Shown: piece by piece, positions 1 to 8,059 of the stretch
How the letters are laid out: each line of letters begins with the position of its first letter
Numbering within the stretch: the stretch's first letter is position 1
Source: Termitidicoccus mucosus
Lineage (GTDB): Bacteria; Verrucomicrobiota; Verrucomicrobiia; Opitutales; Opitutaceae
Assembly (NCBI RefSeq): GCF_038725785.1
Contig: NZ_CP109796.1
Location: 1,178,001 to 1,242,000, forward strand
DNA length: 64,000 nucleotides
Reading direction: 5' to 3'
Made by a program: the position numbers and the translations under genes
Notes under the pieces: generated by a model
Told to the model about the DNA's origin: nothing
The model's database searches: none
The model's input: only the letters and a program-made list of their open reading frames with translations

Positions 1-1
1 T

Positions 2-454
2 GCCGGCGCGCGTTTCGACACCCCCGTCATCACGCAGGATCTGTTCTTCACGCTCACCGAGGCCGCCGGGTGCGACACCTCCGATGTGCCGGCCGACGGC
101 ATGAGCCTGCTCGCGCAACTCCGCTCCGGCATGCCGCTCGCGGCGCGCCCGCTATTCTGGCATTTTCCACACTACCACAGCCTCGGAGAATATCATCCCG
201 CCTCAGCCATCCGCGACGGAAACCACATGCTCATCGAATGGCACGAGGGCGCGCTGCTCGGCATCGGTCCGGCGGCGAGCCTTTTCGATTTGTCCGCCGA
301 CGAGGGACAAGAACGCGATATCGCCGCCGAAAACCAGGCCCTCGTCTTGAAATTGCGCGCGAAGCTCGCCCAGTGGCAACGCGATATAGACGCGCAGGAA
401 ATGACCGTCAGCCCGAAAGCTGCCGCCGTTCTTTCAAGCAACCCGAAAAAATAA
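2..454 (+). CDS. sulfatase, C-terminal fragment (5' end outside window)
   Basis: The reading frame is open from base 2 to a TAA at 452-454, so only about the last 150 residues of the protein are present. They resemble the C-terminal subdomain of type I sulfatases: a VITQDLFFTLTEAAG stretch matches the usual place where the enzyme loops back after the catalytic domain, followed by the LIEWHEG and LFDLSADEGQERD strands (family form: 'kLi.y.....eLYdL..DPgE..Nla'). Formylglycine and metal residues lie upstream and cannot be checked. A GH28 gene starts only 10 bp downstream on the same strand, so the two are probably co-transcribed and act on the same sulfated, uronic-acid-containing glycan. Family call is fairly safe; substrate unknown. 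Confidence 0.8.
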   Translation, partial: AGARFDTPVITQDLFFTLTEAAGCDTSDVPADGMSLLAQLRSGMPLAARPLFWHFPHYHSLGEYHPASAIRDGNHMLIEWHEGALLGIGPAASLFDLSADEGQERDIAAENQALVLKLRAKLAQWQRDIDAQEMTVSPKAAAVLSSNPKK

Positions 455-464
455 CATCACCATC

Positions 465-1883
465 ATGCATTCATACCTGAAGAAAATATCCGCCACCCTG
501 TTCTGCCTTTCGCTCTGCGCGATCCTCACCTTGCCGATCTCCGCCGACGCGTGGAATCATAATGTCACGGAACACGGTGCCATCGGCGACGGGAAAACCC
601 TGGACACCGCCGCCATCCAGAAAACCATCGATGCCTGTCACGCCGCGGGCGGCGGCACGGTTTATTTTCCAACAGGGAAATTTCTTTCCGGCACCATCCA
701 TCTGAAAAGCAACGTGACGCTCCACCTTTCGCCAGGCGCGACAGTGCTCGGCAGCAGGGACATCGCGGATTATCCCCCGCAGGAAAGCCTCTACTTGGAA
801 GGCATCATCGATATCGACGGGAAAAACCAAAAGGGCTATCCGATGCGTCATTTCATCTATGCTTGCGGCGCGGAAAACATCGGCATCGAGGGGCGTGGTT
901 TCATTGATGGCAACGGCGACTCGTTCTTCAATAATGACATCACCATCGCCCACGCCCGCCCCACCCCCCTGATTGAATTGATAGACTGCCGCAACATCCG
1001 CATCACCGATGTTGCCATCCGCAACGCGCCCGGCTGGACACTGCATCCGAAAAACTGCGACGGTGTTTATATACGGGGCATCTCAATCATAAATAACCTG
1101 CGCGCCATCAACAGTGACGGCATCGACGTCGATTCCTCGCGCAACGTCATCATCTCCGACTGCCACATCGAGGCAGGCGACGACTGTATTGTGTTAAAGA
1201 CAACCAAGATGGGTGACGTCACACCGCCGGTGGAGAATGTCGTCGTGACCAACTGCGTGCTGCAAAGCTCCGCCACCGCGCTCAAGCTCGGCACCGAAAG
1301 CTACGGCGACTATCGCCGTGTGCTTTTCTCGAACTGTGTGATTCATTCCGCCCGCACCGGCCTGGGCCTCATCTGCAAGGACGGCGGCACGATGGAAAAC
1401 GTGCGCTTCGATAATATCACCCTTCTCACCAAGCGCAAATGGAGCAAGGGCTACGAGATTCCCATTATCATCGAGCTCAGCAAACGCGGCAAATCCTCGC
1501 CCGATGGCATCGTGCGCAACATCGCCTTCAGCGACATTACTATCGAGACCAATGGTCGCGTGATGGTGCACGCCATCGACGGCCTCGCACTGGAAGATAT
1601 CTCTTTCTCTAACATTTCCTACCGCATTGGCGGCTTCGAAACATTCAATGAAGCACGCGGGCCATCGCCGGTGACAAATAAATCCTTCGGTGCCATCCCT
1701 TCGGCCTTCATTTTCAAGAATGTGAAGGGCCTGCGCATCGCGAACCTGAACGCCGTCTGGCCTTCCGTCGAAAATGCGCCCGCCCGCAGCCTGCTCTATT
1801 TCGACAATGTGGAAAACCCCCTCATCGAGTCCATCCACGGCGGCGCCTCCACACCAAGTGCGGAGGCCATCAGCAGGCGGTAA
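465..1883 (+). CDS. secreted GH28-family (polygalacturonase-like) beta-helix protein, divergent active site
   Basis: 472 residues with a Sec signal peptide (about residues 1-28, hydrophobic core followed by SADA). The body is a right-handed parallel beta-helix of the GH28 type: an AIGDGKTLDTAAIQKTIDAC start, GGGTVYFPTGKFLSGTIHLKSN, then NSDGIDVDSS and AGDDCIVLKT, which match GH28 motifs I (N-x-D) and II (D-D). Motif III, normally G-H-G, reads SSATALKLGTES, and motif IV, normally R-x-K, reads LGLICKDGG, so the usual histidine and arginine are absent. The enzyme may therefore use a different uronide linkage, such as in rhamnogalacturonan or a sulfated polymer, rather than plain polygalacturonan. 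It follows a sulfatase by 10 bp. Fold assignment is strong; exact activity is inference. Confidence 0.85.
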   Translation: MHSYLKKISATLFCLSLCAILTLPISADAWNHNVTEHGAIGDGKTLDTAAIQKTIDACHAAGGGTVYFPTGKFLSGTIHLKSNVTLHLSPGATVLGSRDIADYPPQESLYLEGIIDIDGKNQKGYPMRHFIYACGAENIGIEGRGFIDGNGDSFFNNDITIAHARPTPLIELIDCRNIRITDVAIRNAPGWTLHPKNCDGVYIRGISIINNLRAINSDGIDVDSSRNVIISDCHIEAGDDCIVLKTTKMGDVTPPVENVVVTNCVLQSSATALKLGTESYGDYRRVLFSNCVIHSARTGLGLICKDGGTMENVRFDNITLLTKRKWSKGYEIPIIIELSKRGKSSPDGIVRNIAFSDITIETNGRVMVHAIDGLALEDISFSNISYRIGGFETFNEARGPSPVTNKSFGAIPSAFIFKNVKGLRIANLNAVWPSVENAPARSLLYFDNVENPLIESIHGGASTPSAEAISRR

Positions 1884-1968
1884 TAACACCACAGGTTTCC
1901 CATGGATAGAATTTCGCCGGATTTCTATTATCTAGAACCAAAATCATAATGATTTGAGCAATCCTCAC

Positions 1969-3171
1969 TCATGAATCCGATGCCTCGTAAATCCACTCAC
2001 GTATGCGCACGAGGCATTGGGCGTCGCCGTAGCCGCCGGGTTTCGTGATGACGAGGCGCGCGCCCTCAGGACAGAGCATGCGTGCCGCAATCACGCCCGG
2101 CTCGATTTCCGCGCGAAGCTCCAGTGCCGTGCCGCCAAGGCGGCGGCAAAGCGCGCGGGCGGTCTCGCCTCCGGTGACGAAAAGAGTGCCGACCAACGCA
2201 ATGCGTGCGACGGTCTCCACGATGTTCCCCATCGCGGCCAGGGCATCCTCTGGCAGCCCTGGATAATCCGCGCATAGCACGGTGGCCCGGCCCCGGGCCG
2301 CGAGGTCGGCGGCCAGCTCGCTTGCAAGCCCGAACGACTCCGGTGTCAACATGCGCAACGGCAGATCGAGCGCGCGCATCTGATGGTGGCTCGCCGGGTG
2401 TTTGCTGCCGCACACGAAAAGCGTGCCGCCGCACATGGGCGGCGGGGCGTTTTTGTTTTCAACCGTTGATGCGTTCGCGGCAGGACGCGCAAACTCCGCG
2501 ACAACCGCGGCGAGCGCGCTGGAGCCGGTGAACAGGGGGGCGCCGTGCGCCTCGCGCGCGGCGGCGACAATTGCGCGGAGGTCGTCGATTGTCTCCGCGT
2601 CGCACGCAAACACCATGCGCCCCGCGGCCATTTTCTCACGCAGCCATCGCACGCGCACCCGCCCGCGAATCACGGCGAGCGGTAGCGTGACAGTGCCGCC
2701 CGGGCCGCCGCTCGCGGCGAGCAGGCGTATCAACTCGTTGTGCATGACAGGCCAGCCTGGATCATGACGAAACGGAGTCTGCGTGACGCGTATCCCGTTA
2801 ACATGCAGAACTCCATCTACTACCACGCGTCCGACGAGCGGATTGGCGGGCGTGATGAACACCGGGCGCTCCGGCCATGTCTCACGCACGGCGGCGAGTT
2901 CCGCGCCGACAGGGCCGCGCATGGTGGAATCGATTTTTTTGAAAACAAGATTCGCTCCGATCCGTCGAATTTCGCCGGCTCGCGCCGCCAGCACCGAGAG
3001 CGCAGTGGCGGGCGGGAGGTTGCGCGTCTCGGTGGAAATCACCACTGACGCGCCCGCCGGGACGGCGACGGATTCGTCAAGCGGAATGGAGGGACTCCAA
3101 CCGTGGCGCATGAAGGTCGCGGCGGTTTCCATCGCACCGCTGAGGTCGTCGGCAAGAATCGTGTGAGACAT
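1969..3171 (-). CDS. four-carbon acid sugar kinase (DUF1537 family, threonate/erythronate kinase type)
   Basis: 400 residues, typical for the DUF1537 family, which phosphorylates D-threonate, D-erythronate or 3-oxo-tetronate at C4. The N-terminus HTILADDLSGAMETAATF is the characteristic acid-sugar-binding start (I-x-A-D-D-x-x-G), followed by FKKIDSTMRGPVGAEL, another family signature. The C-terminal nucleotide-binding half carries VTGGETARALCRRLG and KPGGYGD. It is the last gene of a leftward operon after a PdxA2-type dehydrogenase (66-bp gap). That pairing is the known route acid sugar -> 4-phosphate -> dihydroxyacetone phosphate plus CO2 (the DUF1537 kinase pathway). The precise tetronate cannot be read from sequence, so no symbol is given. 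Confidence 0.88.
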   Translation of the reverse strand: MSHTILADDLSGAMETAATFMRHGWSPSIPLDESVAVPAGASVVISTETRNLPPATALSVLAARAGEIRRIGANLVFKKIDSTMRGPVGAELAAVRETWPERPVFITPANPLVGRVVVDGVLHVNGIRVTQTPFRHDPGWPVMHNELIRLLAASGGPGGTVTLPLAVIRGRVRVRWLREKMAAGRMVFACDAETIDDLRAIVAAAREAHGAPLFTGSSALAAVVAEFARPAANASTVENKNAPPPMCGGTLFVCGSKHPASHHQMRALDLPLRMLTPESFGLASELAADLAARGRATVLCADYPGLPEDALAAMGNIVETVARIALVGTLFVTGGETARALCRRLGGTALELRAEIEPGVIAARMLCPEGARLVITKPGGYGDAQCLVRIREWIYEASDS

Positions 3172-3237
3172 GGACGCAGGACAGACGATGGTGCGGCGGA
3201 ATTTTTGCGAACGAGAAATCGCGCGAGTGCCATCCGT

Positions 3238-4272
3238 TCACACGGTCTTAATGGCGGAGCCGGTGACAGCAAGGCGATTGGCGACCATCGTCGCCGCGAG
3301 GTTGAGCGCACAAAGCAGGCTGCGTGGATCGCCGATGCCCTTGCCCGCGTTTTCAAAGTCGGTGCCGTGCTCGACCGATGTGCGGATGATAGGCAGACCG
3401 AGCGTGATATTCACGCCCTGCCAGATGCCGAGCATCTTCGCGGCAACGTGGCCTTGATCGTGATACATCGCGATGGCGCAATCGAACTGGCCTTGCAATG
3501 TGCGAAAAAACACCGTGTCGCCGGCATACGGCCCGCTCACACGGATGCCGAGCGCGCGCGCCTGCTCGATGGCGGGGGTGATGTGCCTGATTTCCTCATC
3601 TCCGAACAGCCCTCCCTCGCCCGCGTGCGGGTTAAGGCCGGCGACGGCGATGTGCGGGTCCTCGACGCCCAGCTCGCGCATGCCGTCACGTGCGAGTTGT
3701 ATCACGGAGACAATGCGATCCGCCCGGACACGCTTGATGGCCTCTGTGAGCGAGACATGCGTGCTCACGTGGCACACCCGGAGCTTTCCGGTGGCAAGCA
3801 TCATGGTGACTTTCGGGTTTCCGCAAAGCGCGGCAAGCAGCTCAGTGTGCCCATCGTAGTGGTGCCCGGCGGCATGGAGCGCAGCTTTATTGATGGCCGA
3901 GGTCACGATGGCCTGCATGTCGCCGGACTTGGCAAGTTCGACAGCGCGACAGATGTATTCATACGCCGCATGCCCGCCGGTGGGACTGGCTTTGCGACGT
4001 TCAAACCCGTGACGCGGGACATTGTTGAGATCGATGACCGGTATCACTTCGGGATCGTCGAGCACGGCGGACGGAGAGGATATTTTCCTGATCTCGGGAT
4101 GAAGGCAGACAATGGCGGCGGCCTCAACAAGCATGCGAGCATCACCCACCACAACGGGACGGCAGACAGCGCGCAATTCGGGGTGGGTTAGCGCCTTGAT
4201 GATAAGTTCCGGACCGGTACCGGCCGGGTCGCCCATAGTGACGGCGAGAATGGGTTTGGCGGAGCGTTTCAT
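3238..4272 (-). CDS. pdxA2: PdxA2-type 4-phospho-D-threonate / 4-hydroxythreonine-4-phosphate dehydrogenase
   Basis: 344 residues from an ATG at 4272. The frame stays open further upstream, but this start gives the normal N-terminus (KPILAVTMGDPAGTGPELI) and a 4-bp ATGA overlap with the DapA-family gene, showing translational coupling. Family motifs: GDPAGTGPE, DGHTEL, LNPHAGEGG and MYHDQGH, whose three histidines bind the divalent metal in PdxA. Members next to DUF1537 kinases oxidise and decarboxylate 4-phospho-threonate or -erythronate to dihydroxyacetone phosphate instead of making pyridoxal phosphate. The kinase immediately downstream supports that catabolic role here; a role in vitamin B6 synthesis is the less likely alternative. 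Confidence 0.9.
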   Translation of the reverse strand: MKRSAKPILAVTMGDPAGTGPELIIKALTHPELRAVCRPVVVGDARMLVEAAAIVCLHPEIRKISSPSAVLDDPEVIPVIDLNNVPRHGFERRKASPTGGHAAYEYICRAVELAKSGDMQAIVTSAINKAALHAAGHHYDGHTELLAALCGNPKVTMMLATGKLRVCHVSTHVSLTEAIKRVRADRIVSVIQLARDGMRELGVEDPHIAVAGLNPHAGEGGLFGDEEIRHITPAIEQARALGIRVSGPYAGDTVFFRTLQGQFDCAIAMYHDQGHVAAKMLGIWQGVNITLGLPIIRTSVEHGTDFENAGKGIGDPRSLLCALNLAATMVANRLAVTGSAIKTV

Positions 4273-5225
4273 GAGACCGGAAGATGGAGCCTGACAAGGC
4301 GCTGGCGAAGCTCGAAGCGTTCCGTGTCGGTCGTGGTGAGGAGCGGCGGAAGCATGTCTGGCGAGCAGAGCCCGAGCAGACTGGCGCAGCCTTTGAGCGC
4401 GGAAATTTGTGCGGGAAGCTTGCGTCCTTCCTGATAGACCTTGCTGACGGCTGCCACACGATCCTGCGCAACGGCAAGCGCGGATGGCACGACAGCGGAC
4501 GAGAGAGAAAGGTCCACGAGCTGGCGGCACGCGGCAGGATCAAGGTTGCCGGCGCTGGGCACGTTGCCATCGGCCCCGGCTGCAAGCGAGCGCGCGGAGT
4601 GAGCCATCGCACCGCAGAAAACGGTGAAATCCGCACGATCCTTATGCATGGCAGCAAGTAGAGCCTGTCGCTCCGCGTCACCTTCGGAATCCTTGATTCC
4701 CATCACAAGCGGATGCGTGCTGAGCCGCCCGATCACATCGAGCGGAATCGAGATGCCTGTGGTCAGCGGCATGTTGTAAATAAAAAACGGGCCATCGACC
4801 GCATCGATGAGTTTTAGATAATACGCCTCGATTTCGGCCGTGTTGATGATGAAGCACGGCGGCGGGTGTGCGACCACCGCGACCGCACCGGAGCGCAGGC
4901 TTGCGCGGCCTAGCTCCACCGCGTCGTCAAATGCCGTAGCTCCGATGCCAGCGTAAACCATGCCATGTCCTGCGATGTGTTCCACGACGGCCTCAATCTG
5001 GGCAATGCGGTGCGCGAGTGCGAGCAAGGGGCCTTCACTGTTGGTGCCTCCGACCAGGAGTCCCTGGCAGCCACCGCCGATGATGTGATCCGCGACGCGA
5101 AATGTCGCCGTCAGGTCGGGTTTGCCGGAAGGCGTAAGCGGGCTTATCATCGGCACGATGACATGGCCGCGCAGAGCGGCGCGGATGCGGCCTTTTTCAA
5201 GAATGGCCATGGATGCTGCGGGCAT
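4269..5225 (-). CDS. DapA / N-acetylneuraminate-lyase superfamily aldolase or dehydratase
   Basis: 318 residues, the usual length for this class I TIM-barrel superfamily. Visible landmarks are GGTNSEGPLL (in place of the G-T-T-G-E loop), Tyr150 in FIYNMPLTTG (proton relay) and Lys178 in MGIKDSEGD, the Schiff-base lysine. Substrates in the family are pyruvate-type 2-oxo acids: dihydrodipicolinate synthesis, sialic acid cleavage, 2-keto-3-deoxy-gluconate or -glucarate metabolism. Its place between an iron alcohol dehydrogenase and PdxA2, with a 4-bp overlap to the latter, argues for sugar-acid catabolism rather than lysine synthesis. The start at 5225 is the longest ATG; an internal Met six codons in is also possible. 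Substrate unknown. Confidence 0.85.
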   Translation of the reverse strand: MPAASMAILEKGRIRAALRGHVIVPMISPLTPSGKPDLTATFRVADHIIGGGCQGLLVGGTNSEGPLLALAHRIAQIEAVVEHIAGHGMVYAGIGATAFDDAVELGRASLRSGAVAVVAHPPPCFIINTAEIEAYYLKLIDAVDGPFFIYNMPLTTGISIPLDVIGRLSTHPLVMGIKDSEGDAERQALLAAMHKDRADFTVFCGAMAHSARSLAAGADGNVPSAGNLDPAACRQLVDLSLSSAVVPSALAVAQDRVAAVSKVYQEGRKLPAQISALKGCASLLGLCSPDMLPPLLTTTDTERFELRQRLVRLHLPVS

Positions 5226-5259
5226 GCGGTACGAGGATCCTGTTTTTGTAATTAAAATT

Positions 5260-6411
5260 TCAATACGCGTCGCGGTAGATCCCGAGCGCGTCAGTGGCGG
5301 TGAGCTCGCGGGGATTGTTTTTCAAAAGGCGCGTGACCTTCATCGCCTCTTGCGCGAGGCGGGGCAGGTCTGACTCGGGAACGCCGACGTCGCGAAGGCG
5401 CTGGGGAATGCCGCAGGCACGAGAGAGAGCCACGAGCCACGCCAGGCCGGCGGCAGCGGTGGCGGACACCGTGGCGGTTGGCGCGCAGCCGAGCGCAAGC
5501 GCGATGTCGGCGTAGCGCGCGGGCATCGCGGTGAGGTTGAAACGAAAAACGTGCGGCATGAGCAACGAGTTGGCCATGCCGTGCGCGATGCGGTATTCTC
5601 CGCCGAGCGGATAGGAGAGCGCGTGAACGGCGGCAGTGTTGACCGGGCCGAGGCAGAGCCCGCCGTAAAGCGCGCCGAGCATCACGTCGGCACGGGCGTC
5701 GCGATCGGCGCCATCGCGCACTGCGCGCTCAATGGAGCGGCCGATGCGCCGGATGCCCTCGAGCGCGTAAACATCCACGGCGGGGTGCGCGTGCTTGTTG
5801 GCGTAGGCCTCCATGCAATGCACCAGCGCGTCGATGCCGGTCGCGGCAGTGACGGCGGGCGGCACGGTGAGCGTAAGGTCGGGATCACAGACCGCGAGAT
5901 CGGGAACGAGATGCGGACTCACTGCGCCTTTTTTCAGACGCTCGGCCTCGTCGAGCAGAATGGCGTTGGGCGACACCTCCGCTCCTGTGCCCGCGGTGGT
6001 CGGAATGCAGATCAGATGCGTGGCGCGTTTTTTCAAGAAGCCGATGCCGAACACTTCGCGCACGTCCTGCACGCCGTCGAGCAGAGCGGCGGTGAGCTTG
6101 GCCACGTCGAGCGGGCTGCCGCCGCCGAGGCCGATCACCACATCGGGGCGAAACACACGTGCGACGGCGAGCACAGTCTCAAACAACGCGATCTCCGGCT
6201 CGCGATCCACCAGCGGCGCAATTTCGAGCGCGAGGCCGGAGGCACGCCACGCGTCGCACAACGAGGCCACAGCGGACGATGCAACCACGGGAGTACTGGT
6301 GACGACAAACGCGCGACGGAGGCCGGCGGCAGCAAGTTCGCCGGGGATGGATTGCGCGCTACCGCAGCCGAAGAGGAGGCGATGGGGTTGTTGGAGAATA
6401 ACGGTGTCCAT
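5260..6411 (-). CDS. iron-containing (group III) alcohol dehydrogenase
   Basis: 383 residues from the ATG at 6411; the frame is open to an earlier ATG at 6444, but the shorter form starts where the family usually does (LLFGCGSA close to the N-terminus). Motifs: GLGGGSPLDVAK (NAD(P) binding), CIPTTAGTGAE (nucleotide/metal loop), TGIDALVHCMEAYANKHAHP and YRIAHGMANSLLMPH, carrying the histidines that with an upstream Asp bind Fe2+ or Zn2+. It reduces or oxidises small hydroxy/aldehyde or hydroxy-acid compounds. It lies 34 bp upstream of the DapA-family gene and probably supplies a redox step between a sugar-derived alcohol and the aldolase/acid-sugar branch. Substrate not assignable. Confidence 0.88.
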   Translation of the reverse strand: MDTVILQQPHRLLFGCGSAQSIPGELAAAGLRRAFVVTSTPVVASSAVASLCDAWRASGLALEIAPLVDREPEIALFETVLAVARVFRPDVVIGLGGGSPLDVAKLTAALLDGVQDVREVFGIGFLKKRATHLICIPTTAGTGAEVSPNAILLDEAERLKKGAVSPHLVPDLAVCDPDLTLTVPPAVTAATGIDALVHCMEAYANKHAHPAVDVYALEGIRRIGRSIERAVRDGADRDARADVMLGALYGGLCLGPVNTAAVHALSYPLGGEYRIAHGMANSLLMPHVFRFNLTAMPARYADIALALGCAPTATVSATAAAGLAWLVALSRACGIPQRLRDVGVPESDLPRLAQEAMKVTRLLKNNPRELTATDALGIYRDAY

Positions 6412-6468
6412 GCAAAGGAGTCTGGCCGGATTGCGCACCGCCATGGAGAATGGCTGCCGCCGGTCGGT

Positions 6469-7761
6469 TTATTTTGCGGGGCGCACCGGGAGCGGGATGC
6501 GGCTTACGACAATGTCCTCCTTATTGATACTATACACGAGCCAGAGGTTGTTTTTCTCTCCCGCGAAGGTGCCGTCTGTCGCCCATTCGGCAATGCCGCG
6601 AACGTATTGCGCACCGGTATTTTTATTCTTTCCCTCGTAGCGTTGCGATTGGTCACCGGAGTTGGCCATGCACATGTCTCGGAAGGTAACACCGTCCTCG
6701 CCCGACACGACGACGAGAGGGAATCGGTTTTTGGCGTGCGGGTTATATACGAGCGCGTAGCGTCCATCGGTAGTGCGCTGCCCCCATACTTTGGCTGTGC
6801 CGGTAACAAGCTGAGTCGAGCGGACGGGCCGCGACCAGGTTTTGCCCCCATTGTCCGAGACAGTCACCCAGCGACTCTTGCCGATGCCGACAATTGTGCC
6901 GTCCTTGCGGTGATAGAACGACATGGCTTTGCCAAAGGAGGATGCCAGGGATTCCGAATAACCGGCGGCAGTCGCCCATTCGGTGGCATTTGCCCATGGC
7001 ATCCGATTTTTCCTGTCGAGCATGCGACCGTAGTCCTGCTGGTTGAGCACAACAAAATCAGCGAGGAGTTTTTCACAGGCCGTGATAAAATCCCTGTCAT
7101 TGGAAGATGAATATATATCCAGGGACGCACCCGGAAGGCCATCTGGTTTTTCGTCTCCGCCCCATGCCCTCGGCATGCGCAACATATACACCGGGCCGAG
7201 CGTATGATCGGGCATGACGCGGCGCACCACCATCCCGTCTTTCTTCTTTTCCGAAAGCCTGTCACGATTCAGCCGCACACCGGCGAACATGAGCATCACG
7301 TCGTCGGGCGTACGATAAAAATACATGCGGAATGGCGTGGACACACCCTCGGGAAACATCTCCAGCGGCTTCGACCACGCGCGGCCATCGGCGGACGTGC
7401 TGTAAAGCTCGCGGTTGGGCCATGTGTCCTCATCCTTCACGCATGAACTCCATGCCACATAAAGACGTCCGCGCCACACAGCCATGTCGGGATGGTGATG
7501 AAACGTCCAACCGCGTCCGTCGCCAAGTTCGGGATGCTCTTTGTCCGCCCGCAGCACCGTGGATGTCTCCACACCGCTGACCGATGGCAGTTTGTCGGAC
7601 GGATTTGGCGAGGGCCATTCCTTCAATCCCTTGATGATAATCGCGGTGCTCTCGCCCGACTCCAGCGAGGCGGTCAGGGATGGGACAGGCACGAGCGCGA
7701 CTGCGCAAAAAAACGCAAGGAGAAGGTTGGGGTGTCGCAAAACGAGTGAGCGTGTTTTCAT
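6469..7761 (-). CDS. exported sialidase-superfamily (BNR/Asp-box) beta-propeller protein
   Basis: 430 residues; the first 30 form a Sec signal peptide (SLVLRHPNLLLAFFCAVALV). The rest reads as a six-bladed sialidase-type propeller: an Asp-box VSDNGGKTWSRP near residue 290, related strands STSADGRAWSKP and VVSGEDGVTF, and an acidic, aromatic central region. Similar secreted proteins in polysaccharide loci are annotated as exo-alpha-sialidase or simply sialidase family, and many hydrolyse other sugars or none. It is the first gene of the leftward operon ending with the acid-sugar kinase, suggesting it releases the sugar the downstream enzymes use. The catalytic arginine triad could not be confirmed, so real sialidase activity is doubtful. 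Confidence 0.75.
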   Translation of the reverse strand: MKTRSLVLRHPNLLLAFFCAVALVPVPSLTASLESGESTAIIIKGLKEWPSPNPSDKLPSVSGVETSTVLRADKEHPELGDGRGWTFHHHPDMAVWRGRLYVAWSSCVKDEDTWPNRELYSTSADGRAWSKPLEMFPEGVSTPFRMYFYRTPDDVMLMFAGVRLNRDRLSEKKKDGMVVRRVMPDHTLGPVYMLRMPRAWGGDEKPDGLPGASLDIYSSSNDRDFITACEKLLADFVVLNQQDYGRMLDRKNRMPWANATEWATAAGYSESLASSFGKAMSFYHRKDGTIVGIGKSRWVTVSDNGGKTWSRPVRSTQLVTGTAKVWGQRTTDGRYALVYNPHAKNRFPLVVVSGEDGVTFRDMCMANSGDQSQRYEGKNKNTGAQYVRGIAEWATDGTFAGEKNNLWLVYSINKEDIVVSRIPLPVRPAK

Positions 7762-8059
7762 GGTGTTTGCCTGCCTGTGTGTGAAGCGGAAATTATTGTC
7801 ATGCCAGCTTCAAACAAAACACGTTGGCAATGCTTGATTTATATATAATTTCAATGAATTTTAAATGAAATGTTATATTTTTCATGAAATAAATCAAGCA
7901 TTTTTCCATCAAAAATCACGCAAATATCATTTTATTCTGTAAAACCTAGAGAATCATGTTGAAGGCCATTGATCCAAGAAACGCAATGATGAATTAGTAT
8001 GAAATAATGATCTGTTTTTGCTTGCCATTCATTTTCCATATTAGCGAAATAATCATATT
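7762..8059. promoter_or_regulatory. AT-rich divergent promoter region
   Basis: 298 bp without a gene between the leftward acid-sugar operon and the rightward fusion gene. It is far richer in A+T than the flanking genes and so probably carries both promoters. It contains a long inverted repeat (arms at 7831-7842 and 7889-7900) and, inside it, a TTTCATGAAA palindrome at 7880-7889. Related TGAAATAA words also occur at about 8002 and 8045. I could not fix the -35/-10 boxes with confidence. Confidence 0.5.
7831..7900. repeat. 12-bp inverted repeat, 46-bp loop (possible operator pair)
   Basis: TGCTTGATTTAT at 7831-7842 is matched exactly by its reverse complement ATAAATCAAGCA at 7889-7900. The loop is AT-rich and holds a second palindrome, TTTCATGAAA (7880-7889). 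Position between two divergent start codons suggests regulator binding rather than termination. No T-tract follows either arm in a way typical of an intrinsic terminator. Confidence 0.5.

Noticed and set aside
3103-4191. 362-residue plus-strand frame opposite pdxA2
   Set aside because: Shadow of the conserved PdxA2 gene; Arg/His/Gly-rich and without recognisable domains. The 519-residue plus frame at 5551-7110, opposite the Fe-alcohol dehydrogenase and sialidase-like genes, is rejected for the same reason.
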